From NCBI GenBank assembly GCA_001767525.1, contig MELF01000015.1:35650-99649 (forward strand): a stretch of DNA of 64,000 nt, in the 5' to 3' direction. The translations under genes were made by a program, and so were the position numbers. Positions 17,667 to 25,747 of this stretch are shown here, piece by piece (the first letter of the stretch is position 1; each line of letters starts with the position of its first letter). The stretch is from Acidobacteria bacterium RIFCSPLOWO2_12_FULL_68_19. Its GTDB lineage: Bacteria > Acidobacteriota > Vicinamibacteria > Vicinamibacterales > UBA2999. The notes beneath the pieces are model-generated. The model saw nothing but the letters and a program-made list of their open reading frames with translations. It had not been told where the DNA came from and searched no databases.

Positions 17667-19382
17667 ATGATGAGGAAGCTGCTCGTCTTCATGTCGCTGG
17701 TGGCGCTGCTCGTCGGTGCGGCGTCGATCCAGACCGACACCCAGGGACAGACCGACGTCCGCGGGCTGCTCCAGGCCGTGTCGAAGAACATCGGCGCGGA
17801 CACCCTCACCACCCTCGAATACACGGTCAGTGGCATGATTGCGGCCCCCGGACAGGGCTATGTTCCGGTTCCCGTCCTCATGGGCATTCCCGAGAGCTGG
17901 CCGCGGTTCTCCGTGACCAACTACACGATGACGATCGACTACACCACGATGTCGTCGCGTGAGACCTATACACGGACCTCGCCGGAGCCGCCGCGGCGCT
18001 ACCCCGGCCTCGAGGGTCCAGGCGCCGAGCACGGGAACCTGTCGGACGTCGGATTCCGGCGGGGCGGCGGCTTCATCCAGAATCCCGCGCCGGCGCAGCT
18101 CGACCTGCGCAACAACGGGAACATCGCCTGGGACGTCGTCAACAACAAGCCGGTGCGCCAGTGGCAGTACCTCTTCGGGGTCGACGCCGCGGAATACCGT
18201 CAGCTCGAGATCGTGCTCACGCCGCACGGCTTCGTGAAGGCGGCGTTGGCGCCGGGCGCCAACCCGACGCTCGTCCCGGGCGGCGGCCCGCGCCGGGTGG
18301 TGCTGAACAACGTGCTCGGCAAGTACAAGGTGGTCGGCACCCTCGAGGACGGCTACGTCCGCATGACGGAGACATGGATTGCCAATCCGGTCGTCGGCGA
18401 CCTGCGAATCAACCACGAATACGTCGAGTGGAAGGATTTCGGCGGCTTCAAGTTCTGGACCGAAGACCACTCGCACATGGTCGACACGAACCAGAACGAC
18501 AACCGCCAGTTCCGCGTCTCGAGCGCCCGGGCGAACGTGAAAGTGGCGCCCGAGACGTTCGCGGCGCCGCCGGACGTGGCCCAGGCGACCCGCCCGGCGG
18601 TGCGCGTCGACTCGACCCAGCTCGCGCCCGGCGTCTGGCTGCTCGGCGGCGGCAGCCACAACAGCGTGCTCGTGGAGTTCCGCGACTTCCTCGCCGTCGT
18701 CGAGGCGCCGCAGAACGACGCACGCTCGCAGGCGGTGGTCGCCGAGGTCCGCCGGCTCGTCCCGAACAAGCCGATCCGCTACGTCGTCAACACACACTAC
18801 CACTGGGATCACTCCGGCGGACTGCGGGGACTCGTTGCCGCTGGCGCAAACCAGATCGTGACGTCCGAGGACAACGCCGAGTACTACGGCCGCATCATGT
18901 TCGGCCTGCAGCGGCGCCTGATGCCCGACTCGCTGTCGCAGCGGGAGGAGCTGCTCGGCACGCTCGTCCGGCCGCAGTACGTGCGCGTCGCCAATCAGCC
19001 GGCGATGATCACCGACCGGCGATTTGGCACCACGGATCCGGCCAAGTTCATGGAGTTCTACCAGGTCGGTCAGGGCTCGCCGCCCTACTCGAGCCACAAC
19101 GAGCAGTTCCTGGTCGTCTATCTCCCGGCGGAGCGGATTCTCATCAACGCCGACCTCTACACGCCGCCCGCGGCAGGGGCGCCGCTTCCGTCGCCGCCGC
19201 CGGAAGGGGTGGTGGCGGTCGGGCAGATCATCCGCCAGTACAACCTCAACGTCGCCCAGCACGTGCCGATCCACGGGCAACCGGGGAGCCACGAGCAGTT
19301 CATGAAGGTGCTAGGCGGCGCGGCACCGCCGGACGCGCACGGACCGCTCGTGGCGTCGCCAACGACGACGAGCAGCCGCTGA
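17667..19382 (+). CDS. Exported MBL-fold metallohydrolase with intact zinc motif
   Basis: This 571-residue protein has a signal peptide (MMRKLLVFMSLVALLVG), an N-terminal domain shared with the 8170 product (DVRGLLQAVSKNIGADTLTT), and an MBL domain with the complete motif NTHYHWDHSGG (His377, His379, Asp381, His382). The tail ILINADLYTPPAAG and NVAQHVPIHGQPGSHEQF also matches the 8170 product. An AGGAGG site lies five bases before ATG 17667; ATG 17670 is an alternative. A strong hairpin follows the stop codon. Acidobacterial proteins of this type are usually annotated only as MBL hydrolases. Confidence 0.88.
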   Translation: MMRKLLVFMSLVALLVGAASIQTDTQGQTDVRGLLQAVSKNIGADTLTTLEYTVSGMIAAPGQGYVPVPVLMGIPESWPRFSVTNYTMTIDYTTMSSRETYTRTSPEPPRRYPGLEGPGAEHGNLSDVGFRRGGGFIQNPAPAQLDLRNNGNIAWDVVNNKPVRQWQYLFGVDAAEYRQLEIVLTPHGFVKAALAPGANPTLVPGGGPRRVVLNNVLGKYKVVGTLEDGYVRMTETWIANPVVGDLRINHEYVEWKDFGGFKFWTEDHSHMVDTNQNDNRQFRVSSARANVKVAPETFAAPPDVAQATRPAVRVDSTQLAPGVWLLGGGSHNSVLVEFRDFLAVVEAPQNDARSQAVVAEVRRLVPNKPIRYVVNTHYHWDHSGGLRGLVAAGANQIVTSEDNAEYYGRIMFGLQRRLMPDSLSQREELLGTLVRPQYVRVANQPAMITDRRFGTTDPAKFMEFYQVGQGSPPYSSHNEQFLVVYLPAERILINADLYTPPAAGAPLPSPPPEGVVAVGQIIRQYNLNVAQHVPIHGQPGSHEQFMKVLGGAAPPDAHGPLVASPTTTSSR

Positions 19383-19395
19383 ATCAACGGTGCCT

Positions 19396-19417
19396 GGCGT
19401 GCCGTGAACGGCACGCC
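19396..19417. terminator. Hairpin between convergent genes
   Basis: GGCGTGCCGT and ACGGCACGCC form a perfect 10-bp stem with a GA-only spacer, 14 bases after the stop at 19382 and 13 bases before the convergent stop at 19430. There is no U-tract. The position supports a bidirectional terminator. Confidence 0.65.
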
Positions 19418-19429
19418 GGGCGCTCCGGA

Positions 19430-20233
19430 CTACCTGACTCCACTGGCGAACCCGAACTGATTGTTCTCCTGGCAGACGTACTCCATCAGGTCGTCGGTCG
19501 GCGGCCGCAGCGTCGACTCGTATCGGACCGTGAACGGGCGCGCGTAGGCGCCCGGATCGTCGATGAGCACCTCGGCCACGAGGTGACCCATGTCGACCCG
19601 CGTCCACCGCTCCACCGAGTGGAGCTGATCGGTGTGCGGCGTTCCCTGCCCGTCGAACCACGCCTTGTCGTTGAAGCCGACCGTATCGATCACGAGCGTG
19701 TCCTGCTCGTACCGGCCGACCGAGTGCCCGAACCAGGTCGGGTCGAGCTCGGGCGGATGTGGACGGCCGTCCATGAACACCTGCCGGAACGTCCGCATGA
19801 GCTCGTGCATGATGTAGAGGTGGGTCGGCTTCTTGTGCGTGTAGTTCTGGATGAACCGGAAAGGATAGGGCGTGTACCGCATCACGCCCATCGGCAGGCA
19901 CCACGCGTTCGGATCGTCGGCCTGCCGGCGTGAGGCCATCAGCGCCTGTGCCGCGGGCAGCAGCGGCAGCACCTCACCCGGCCCGAGTCCCGAGGCGGCG
20001 CCAAACGGTCTGTTCATGACCCAGACACCGTCGCCCAGATCGATCGTGCCGTCCGGAAGCCGCGGCGTCGGCCCTGCCGGCGGCGGCGGCAGCTTGAACT
20101 CCTGGCCCAGCGCATTGACCGGCCCGAGAGGGGTGGTCGGCCGTCCGCCGCCCTGTACCTGTGCCTGGGCCGGCGGCGCAAGGAGCGAAAGCACGACAAC
20201 GGCGCCCGCGGCTACGAATAGAACTCTGCTCAC
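19430..20233 (-). CDS. Exported WMDGRP/LVIDTVG-family protein of unknown function (copy 1)
   Basis: This 267-residue secreted protein belongs to a family repeated many times in this window. Shared marks are LPDGTIDLGDGVW (about 60-72), WCLPMG, PYPFRFIQNYTHKKPTH, FMDGRPHPPELDPTWFGHS, DTLVIDTVGFN, ERWTRV, DDPGAY and a C-terminal YVCQENNQFG. It starts with GTG at 20233 after GGGAGG, and the signal peptide ends PAQAQ. No catalytic motif is recognised. The relatives nearest in sequence are at 63013 and 59922. It has its own strong promoter at 20276-20304. Confidence 0.82.
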   Translation of the reverse strand: MSRVLFVAAGAVVVLSLLAPPAQAQVQGGGRPTTPLGPVNALGQEFKLPPPPAGPTPRLPDGTIDLGDGVWVMNRPFGAASGLGPGEVLPLLPAAQALMASRRQADDPNAWCLPMGVMRYTPYPFRFIQNYTHKKPTHLYIMHELMRTFRQVFMDGRPHPPELDPTWFGHSVGRYEQDTLVIDTVGFNDKAWFDGQGTPHTDQLHSVERWTRVDMGHLVAEVLIDDPGAYARPFTVRYESTLRPPTDDLMEYVCQENNQFGFASGVR

Positions 20234-20275
20234 ATTCGCCTCCCGCACAATGCTGTGGCTGCCGCGCGGAGGGAG

Positions 20276-20304
20276 AGCCTATCGGGCGCACGCACAGCTG
20301 TCAA
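20276..20304 (-). promoter_or_regulatory. Sigma70-type promoter for the gene at 19430
   Basis: On the minus strand TTGACA (20304-20299) is followed after 17 bases by TAGGCT (20281-20276). Transcription would begin near 20269, about 36 bases before the GTG start and its GGGAGG site. A plus-strand TATACT lies close by at 20324-20329. Confidence 0.6.
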
Positions 20305-20369
20305 CCCGCCGCGTATCTCTTGCTATACTCCCGGCGCACCAGGCATCCCAGGCGATACGAGCGCGAACG

Positions 20370-20483
20370 GTGGAGGTGAACCTGACATTCACCCGCGTGC
20401 CACCCATCGGCGGCAGCCGGCTGCAGCCGCGGGTCGAGATTGCCACCGCGTTCGTCGAGTTCGGCGCGCGGTGGGACTCCTGA
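20370..20483 (+). pseudogene. Short reading frame, possible gene-end remnant
   Basis: A 37-codon frame beginning GTG and reading VEVNLTFTRVPPIGG then RVEIATAFVEFGARWDS ends with a TGA that overlaps the ribosome site of the next gene. The composition looks protein-like, and the amphipathic ending suggests a lost C-terminus. No ribosome site precedes the GTG. It may equally be a chance frame in the leader of the chimeric gene. Confidence 0.2.
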
Positions 20484-20494
20484 GGAGGTCTTCC

Positions 20495-20990
20495 ATGCGA
20501 CTGCTGAAGGTTCCGTGGATGGTGTTACCCCTCGTCGGCGTGCTCTCGCGTGCGTCCGCGGCGCAGCACGTGGTGGCGATCGAAGGACAGCCGGTCGTCA
20601 TCGGCGACGTCTCGGTGACTCCGGTGGCCATCCCCGGACACACGCCGGGGGCGCTCGGCTACATCTTCCCCGTCAAGGACGGCGGCCGGACGTATACGGC
20701 TGGACTGTTCGGCGGCAGCGTTCTGATTCCGACCAAGATTCCAGACGAGGCGCTGCAACAGTACGTCGCATCAGTCGAGCATTTCGGCGAGGTCGCCCGC
20801 GCGAGAGGTGTCGACGTGGAGCTTCAGAATCACCCGATCTACGACGGCGCCGAGAAGGGACGGGCGGCGGTGCGCCGCGGCAACGAGTACGGCGCGAAGC
20901 TGATGCAGCAGCACCCGGCGAAGTTCGGGTTGATCGGGGGCATTCCAATGCCCGATCTCGACGGATCCCTGGCGGAGATCGGCCGACGCC
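20495..20990 (+). pseudogene. Chimeric remnant: signal peptide + MBL C-half + amidohydrolase piece
   Basis: An AGGAGG site six bases upstream and ATG 20495 begin a good signal peptide (MRLLKVPWMVLPLVGVLSRA). The frame then enters the middle of an MBL protein (VTPVAIPGHTPGALGY, then LFGGSVLIPTKIPDEAL and VDVELQNHPIYDG), without the N-terminal half that holds the zinc motif. It passes without a stop into a fragment of a metal-dependent amidohydrolase (decarboxylase type: NEYGAKLMQQHPAKFGL, then GGIPMPDLDGSL). Similarity ends near 20985, just before the convergent gene, although the frame stays open to 21421 antisense to it. It is probably non-functional as an enzyme. Confidence 0.7.
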
Positions 20991-21010
20991 CGGGTCGACC
21001 GATCCGAACG

Positions 21011-22927
21011 TTACCGCGTATTCCGTGCCGACTGCACCGGCCTGGCGACGCGGAACGGATACCCCGGCGGATCGTTCAGGTAGTACGCCCCGAGCGTGGT
21101 GATCCGGTCCATGTCCGGGTACATCACGCTGATCGCCGGCGCGTTGACGCTCCCGCGCGGCGAATACCAGATGGCGCCGTCCCTCGTGATCTGGATCTTG
21201 GGCGTGTCGGCGTCGAACTGCGGCTTCGGGTAGAAGGTGAACGTCCCGTCACGCGGGTTGAACCTGCCGATGGCGGCCGTGCGGTCCGGCGCCGGCGAGT
21301 CGGCGAACCAGATATTGTCCTCGGCATCGGCGGCCACGTCGTACGGCTGCGCATCGTGCCACGGAATCGGGTACTCGGTGAACCGGCCCGTCGTCTGGTC
21401 CAGCTTCGCCAGCCTGCCTGACCGCTTGCCGGCGGCCCAGATGCCGGTCCAGATGTTGTTCCTCGAGTCGACGTTCAGACGGCGGATGTGTCCCGGATAG
21501 GTCGGCGGCGTGAACTCGGTCCACTGATTGGTCGTGGTATCGAACTTCGCGATCTTGCCGCCGCTCCAGAGCGCCACCCAGATGTTGTCGTTGCGATCGG
21601 CCACGACACCGTACGGAATCGCGTGCGGCGTCGGAATGCGGAACACCGACACCTTGTTGGCCGCACGGTCCCACTTGCTCAGCGCGCCGCCCATGATCCA
21701 TCCGACATAGATGTTGCCCTTGGAGTCCATCGCCAGCGACTGCAGCCACTTGATGGAGTTGTGGACCGCGTTGTCGGGATCCATCGGGATGCGCTGCTCG
21801 AACTGCTCCGTCTTCGGATTGAATCCGAGCAGCCGCTTCATCGTCGACGGCTGCACGCCGGAATGCTCGGGCAGCCAGATCGTGCCATCGCGATCGACGA
21901 GCACTTCGTGGATGCCGTTCTTCGGATCCGGCAGCAGGAACGCCTTCTGCTCGCCGGTGCGCGGATCGAGCTTCACGAGGCGATGCGGATACCCGCGGTC
22001 CGTCAGCCAGACGTTGCCGTCGCGATCGAAACGCACGTCCTGCCCTACGCGCCGCCCGCGGTAGCCGATGTTGACGTATTCCGGCGCCTTGCTCCCCTGG
22101 CCGGCCGGGTCGGGAGGCAGGTAGTACTCGATGTACATCGCCTTGCCGAGCACGGTCTCGTCGATCGGCGCCTCCCGGTCCGCCTTCACGGCACGCCGCC
22201 GGCTCCCGGACCCGAAGTTCTCGACCATGTAGGCCAGCAGGTTCGCGCGGTCCTGCCGCGAGAATGGAAAGACCGACGTGCGGGGCGACAGGAGTCCCTC
22301 CGCATAGGTCGCGCCGTCGCGTTCGGCCAGCGCTCTGCCGGCCATGTGATCGATGCGGGCGTTCCACACCGCCTCGCTCGCCGGCCTCGACGGCAGGAAG
22401 TTCTCTCCGTGGCAGACCATGCAGACCTGCTCCGCCACCGCCTTCCCCGGCCCGGGCGGATAGATCTGGTCGTAGGGTTCGACGCTGACGGAGCCGCCCG
22501 GACCCGCCGACTCGCCTTCGAGCGAGACGTCCGCGAGCGCCGCGTTGCCTTGCGCTCCCGCGGCGCGCAGCGACAACTGGAGCCGCGGGTTGTCTCCGGC
22601 CTTCAGTGCCACCTTCCGGACATCGGACCCCATCCCCTTGACCGAGGCGCTCACCTCGTAGTTGCCGGGGGCGAGCGCCACGGCTCGAAACTGTCCCGCA
22701 TTGGTGAACACCATGTAGGTGATCAGCGTATCCACGTTGCGGAGGTAGACCTGGGCGGCCTTGAACGGGACGCCGGCCTCGACCGTGCCCGATACCCTCG
22801 CCATCCCCGACAGTGCTCCGCCCCTGGCGGCGGGCTGCTGGGCGGCAGCCGTGCCGGCCGTGGTAAGGGCCACGTAGAGGACAGCAAGGGTTCCCACAAG
22901 GATGCCGAACATCCTCCACACGCTCAT
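21011..22927 (-). CDS. Exported cytochrome c with Vgb/NHL-like propeller
   Basis: This 638-residue protein has three parts after the signal peptide (MSVWRMFGILVGTLAVLYV). A small carboxypeptidase-regulatory-like beta domain (about 40-140: GTVEAGVPFKAAQVYLRN, LAPGNYEVSASV) comes first. Next is a heme c site CMVCH (about 172-176). A large propeller follows with virginiamycin-B-lyase-like blades (DRDGNVWLTDRGYPHRLVKL, DRNDNIWVALWSGGKIAKF, DAEDNIWFADS). Electron transfer coupled to ligand binding or oxidation is inferred. It diverges from the selenoprotein gene, so the 22928-23044 gap is shared. Its stop faces the chimeric remnant. Confidence 0.85.
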   Translation of the reverse strand: MSVWRMFGILVGTLAVLYVALTTAGTAAAQQPAARGGALSGMARVSGTVEAGVPFKAAQVYLRNVDTLITYMVFTNAGQFRAVALAPGNYEVSASVKGMGSDVRKVALKAGDNPRLQLSLRAAGAQGNAALADVSLEGESAGPGGSVSVEPYDQIYPPGPGKAVAEQVCMVCHGENFLPSRPASEAVWNARIDHMAGRALAERDGATYAEGLLSPRTSVFPFSRQDRANLLAYMVENFGSGSRRRAVKADREAPIDETVLGKAMYIEYYLPPDPAGQGSKAPEYVNIGYRGRRVGQDVRFDRDGNVWLTDRGYPHRLVKLDPRTGEQKAFLLPDPKNGIHEVLVDRDGTIWLPEHSGVQPSTMKRLLGFNPKTEQFEQRIPMDPDNAVHNSIKWLQSLAMDSKGNIYVGWIMGGALSKWDRAANKVSVFRIPTPHAIPYGVVADRNDNIWVALWSGGKIAKFDTTTNQWTEFTPPTYPGHIRRLNVDSRNNIWTGIWAAGKRSGRLAKLDQTTGRFTEYPIPWHDAQPYDVAADAEDNIWFADSPAPDRTAAIGRFNPRDGTFTFYPKPQFDADTPKIQITRDGAIWYSPRGSVNAPAISVMYPDMDRITTLGAYYLNDPPGYPFRVARPVQSARNTR

Positions 22928-23008
22928 AGCCACCCCCTTCACCGGCGCCGACCCCAATCGCCGCTCCCCTGCCGAATCGGAGTGGATTGTAGCGCCGGCG
23001 ACGAAGGA

Positions 23009-23038
23009 TTCACAGGACCGGGACAGAAGGCGTATGCT
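23009..23038 (+). promoter_or_regulatory. Candidate promoter for a leaderless selenoprotein mRNA
   Basis: TTCACA (23009-23014) and TATGCT (23033-23038) are separated by 18 bases. The -10 ends only six bases before the ATG at 23045, and no ribosome site is present, so the transcript would start at or next to the start codon. Confidence 0.5.
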
Positions 23039-23044
23039 GTGCCC

Positions 23045-24193
23045 ATGAAATGTCTTCTGTCGGGCGCGGTGGCGCTCTCGCTCGCGGCCGCGTTCACCGT
23101 GCCGGTGGCCGGACAGGGTGCGCCCCAGGGGCGGCAGCGCATCGACGTCTCGAAGCTCGGGCCCCAGGTGGGCGAGCGGGTTCCCGACTTCAGCCTGCCG
23201 GACCAGGCGGGGCGCGTCCGCAACCTGCAGTCGATCATGGGGCCGCGCGGCGCGATGATCGTCTTCTATCGCTCGGCGGACTGGTGACCGTTCTGCCGCA
23301 CGCAGCTCGTGGAGCTGCAAGGACGCGTCGAGGAGCTTCGCAGCAACGGCCTCGGGCTCGTGGGAGTGAGCTACGACTCGCAGCAGATCCTGGCCGACTT
23401 CACCAAGCGTCACAGCATCGCCTTTCCGCTGCTGTCCGACGCCGGCTCGGCGACGATCCGCCGCTACGGCATCCTCAACACGGTAGTAGAGGAAGCGCTC
23501 GGGCCGAACGGGAAGGATCCGGCCGTCCGCGCCGACCTCGCGAGGTATGCGACGGTCAACGAGCCCAGCGAGCGTCAGCGCGGCATTCCTTTCCCGGGGA
23601 CGTTCATCGTCGACCGGCAGGGGCGGGTGACCTCACGCTTCTTCGAGGACTACTACTGGGAGCGGAATACCGTCTCGAACCTGCTGCTGCGGCTCGGCGC
23701 CGGCACCCCGCCGGTGCAGGCGACGCAGGTCGCGACCGATCACCTGGAGCTTCGAACCTACCCGAGCGACGCCTCGGTATCGCTCGGGACGCGCTTCACG
23801 ATCGCGCTCGACATCACCCCCAAGCGCGGCATGCACGTCTACGCGCCAGGGGCGTCGAACTACCGGGTGATCTCGCTCACGGTGAACCCGCAGTCCCACG
23901 TGCGGACCTCGCCGCTGCGGTACCCGGCGTCGGAGGTCTACCACTTCGTGCCGCTGAACGAGCGCGTCCCGGTATTCCAGAAGCCGTTCACGCTGCTCGT
24001 GGACGTGGCGGCCGAAGCGACCGCGGAGGCGCGCAAGGCGCTCGCCGGCAGGACCGAACTGGTGATCTCGGGCACGCTGGAGTACCAGGCGTGCGACGAC
24101 AAGATCTGCTACAACCCCGTGTCGCTGCCGCTGACGTGGAAGGTGGCCATGCACGGGCTGGTGCCGGGGGCGCCCCAGCCGCCTCAGCAATAA
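23045..24193 (+). CDS. Exported selenocysteine redoxin with DsbD-alpha-like C-domain
   Basis: This frame has one internal TGA (23285-23287, residue 81), read here as selenocysteine. The product is 382 residues: signal peptide (MKCLLSGAVALSLAAAF), a peroxiredoxin/AhpC-TSA domain (VPDFSLPDQAGRVRNLQ; active site SADW-U-PFCRTQL; then GLVGVSYDSQ and GIPFPGTFIVDRQGRV), and from about 240 a domain like the N-terminal domain of DsbD with CDDKICYNP. Relatives have Cys at the TGA position (WCPFC). The frame is intact on both sides, a hairpin follows the TGA, and the Sec machinery is adjacent. It probably reduces peroxides or disulfides in the periplasm. Ordinary gene calling would split it in two. Confidence 0.9.
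23302..23318 (+). promoter_or_regulatory. SECIS candidate in the redoxin selenoprotein mRNA
   Basis: A perfect 7-bp stem GCAGCTC/GAGCTGC with apical loop GUG begins 14 bases after the TGA, and the loop is 21 bases after it. A short stem carrying a G and U in the loop at this distance fits the known shape of bacterial SECIS elements read by SelB. The stem is also coding sequence. Confidence 0.75.
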
Positions 24194-24202
24194 CGCGAAG
24201 GC

Positions 24203-24297
24203 TGGCGGAGAAGGGAGGGAGTCGAACCCTCCAGGGTCCTTACGGACCCCAGACTGGTTTTGAAGACCAGCGGCGCCACCGGGCACCTTCCTTCTCC
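24203..24297 (-). tRNA. selC: tRNA-Sec (anticodon TCA)
   Basis: This 95-base tRNA has an 8-bp acceptor stem (GGAGAAGG with CCTTCTCC), discriminator G and encoded CCA. The anticodon loop CTTCAAA has anticodon TCA at 24261-24263. A long variable arm is closed by GGGTCC/GGACCC with loop GTAA, and the T arm GAGGG-TTCGACT-CCCTC completes it. The long acceptor stem and long variable arm are diagnostic of tRNA-Sec. It lies on the strand opposite to all other genes of the cassette, in the 145-base gap between the redoxin gene and selA. Its promoter therefore overlaps the start of selA. Confidence 0.95.
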
Positions 24298-24338
24298 GCG
24301 GGCTTCCGCCCATCGTACTCTCACGGGCGCCTCTCACG

Positions 24339-25742
24339 ATGACGCTGCGCGACCTTCCCGCCGTGAGCCGCCTGCTCGCCCACCCGCGTACCGAGCGGCT
24401 GCTCGTCCGCTTCAATCGCGAGTACGTCGTCGACGGGTTCCGCGACATCCTCGACGAGCTTCGGCGCGCCATCGCCCAGGAGCGTGTCATCGACGCTGCG
24501 GCCCTCGAAGAAGATGCCATCCTCGACCGGCTCGAGGTGCGGCTGCGCGGGGCGGACGCGACCGGCCTCCAGCGCGTCGTGAACGCCACGGGCACGGTGC
24601 TGCACACCAACCTCGGACGCGCGCTGCTGGCACAACCCGCCGTCGCCGCTCTCGTCCAGGCGGCCACGCAGCCGGTCAATCTCGAATACGACCTCGCGCA
24701 GGGCGAGCGCGGACGCCGCGAACAGGCGATCGAGGACCTCCTGATGGACCTCACGGGCGCCGAGGCCGCCACGGTCGTCAACAACAACGCCGCCGCCGTG
24801 CTGCTCGTGCTGAATACCCTCGCAAGCGGCAAGGAAGTGATCGTGTCACGGGGCGAGTTGATCGAGATCGGCGGGGCGTTCCGGATTCCCGAGATCATGG
24901 CCAGGAGCGGCGCGATCCTGAAGGAAGTGGGCACGACCAACCGGACGCACCCCGCCGACTACGAGAATGCGATCACCGAACGGACCGCGCTGCTGCTGAA
25001 GGTGCACACGAGCAACTACCGGATCGTTGGCTTCGTGGCGGAGGTCGGGCTGCCCGACCTCGTCGCCATCGGTCGAGCCCACGGCCTTCCCGTCGTCGAG
25101 GACCTCGGGAGCGGCGCGCTCGTCGACTTGAGCCGCCACCAGCTGCCGAAAGAACCGGTCGTCGCCGAACGCGTGGCGCTCGGGCCAGACCTGGTCACCT
25201 TCAGCGGCGACAAGGTGCTCGGCGGACCGCAGGCCGGCCTCATCGTCGGGAAGGCCGACCGGGTGCGGGCGATCGCCGCCAACCCGCTGCATCGGGCCGT
25301 GCGGTGCGACAAGCTCACCATCGCCGCGCTCGAGGCGACGCTCCGCCTCTACCGCGAGTCGGCATGCATCGTCCAGGACATCCCCGTGCTCAACGCGATC
25401 ACCAGACCGCTCGCCGAGATCCAGGAAACGGCCGAACGGGCGCTTCCGGCCCTGCGCTCGGCGCTTGGACCCGGCTTTCGCGTCTCGGTGCAGGACTCCA
25501 CCTCTCAGATCGGGAGCGGCGCGCTGCCCACGGAGGAAGTTCCCACGAAGGTGATCGCCATCGAGCATGATTTCCTCGGCGCCCACCGGATCGCGGGACG
25601 CTTCCGCCAGGCCCGTCCTCCGATCATCGGCCGCGTCAGCGACGACTGGTTCCTCCTGGACGTCCGCCTGATCATTGACCCGCTCGATCTGGTGCCGAAC
25701 TGGGCCGACGAGCTCGACGGACCCGCCGGACCGCGGTCGTAA
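24339..25742 (+). CDS. selA: L-seryl-tRNA(Sec) selenium transferase SelA
   Basis: This 467-residue cytosolic PLP enzyme converts seryl-tRNA(Sec) to selenocysteyl-tRNA(Sec) using selenophosphate, normally as a decameric ring. It has the family N-terminus, the region [20 protein letters not shown] (about 86-105) and the PLP-lysine motif [13 protein letters not shown] with Lys292. Length is close to the usual 460-470. The ATG at 24339 lies inside the probable promoter of the oppositely directed tRNA-Sec gene. Five bases separate its stop from selB, and the order selA-selB-selD suggests one operon. Confidence 0.96.
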   Translation: MTLRDLPAVSRLLAHPRTERLLVRFNREYVVDGFRDILDELRRAIAQERVIDAAALEEDAILDRLEVRLRGADATGLQRVVNATGTVLHTNLGRALLAQPAVAALVQAATQPVNLEYDLAQGERGRREQAIEDLLMDLTGAEAATVVNNNAAAVLLVLNTLASGKEVIVSRGELIEIGGAFRIPEIMARSGAILKEVGTTNRTHPADYENAITERTALLLKVHTSNYRIVGFVAEVGLPDLVAIGRAHGLPVVEDLGSGALVDLSRHQLPKEPVVAERVALGPDLVTFSGDKVLGGPQAGLIVGKADRVRAIAANPLHRAVRCDKLTIAALEATLRLYRESACIVQDIPVLNAITRPLAEIQETAERALPALRSALGPGFRVSVQDSTSQIGSGALPTEEVPTKVIAIEHDFLGAHRIAGRFRQARPPIIGRVSDDWFLLDVRLIIDPLDLVPNWADELDGPAGPRS

Positions 25743-25747
25743 CGTCG

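Noticed and set aside
23285..23287. The TGA in the redoxin gene as a disabling mutation
   Set aside because: The frame, the active-site context, the SECIS-like hairpin and the adjacent selABCD genes all fit Sec decoding; a second TGA in selD has the same logic.
24243..24258. The GGGTCC/GGACCC stem near 24240 as a terminator of the redoxin gene
   Set aside because: It is the variable arm of tRNA-Sec on the other strand.
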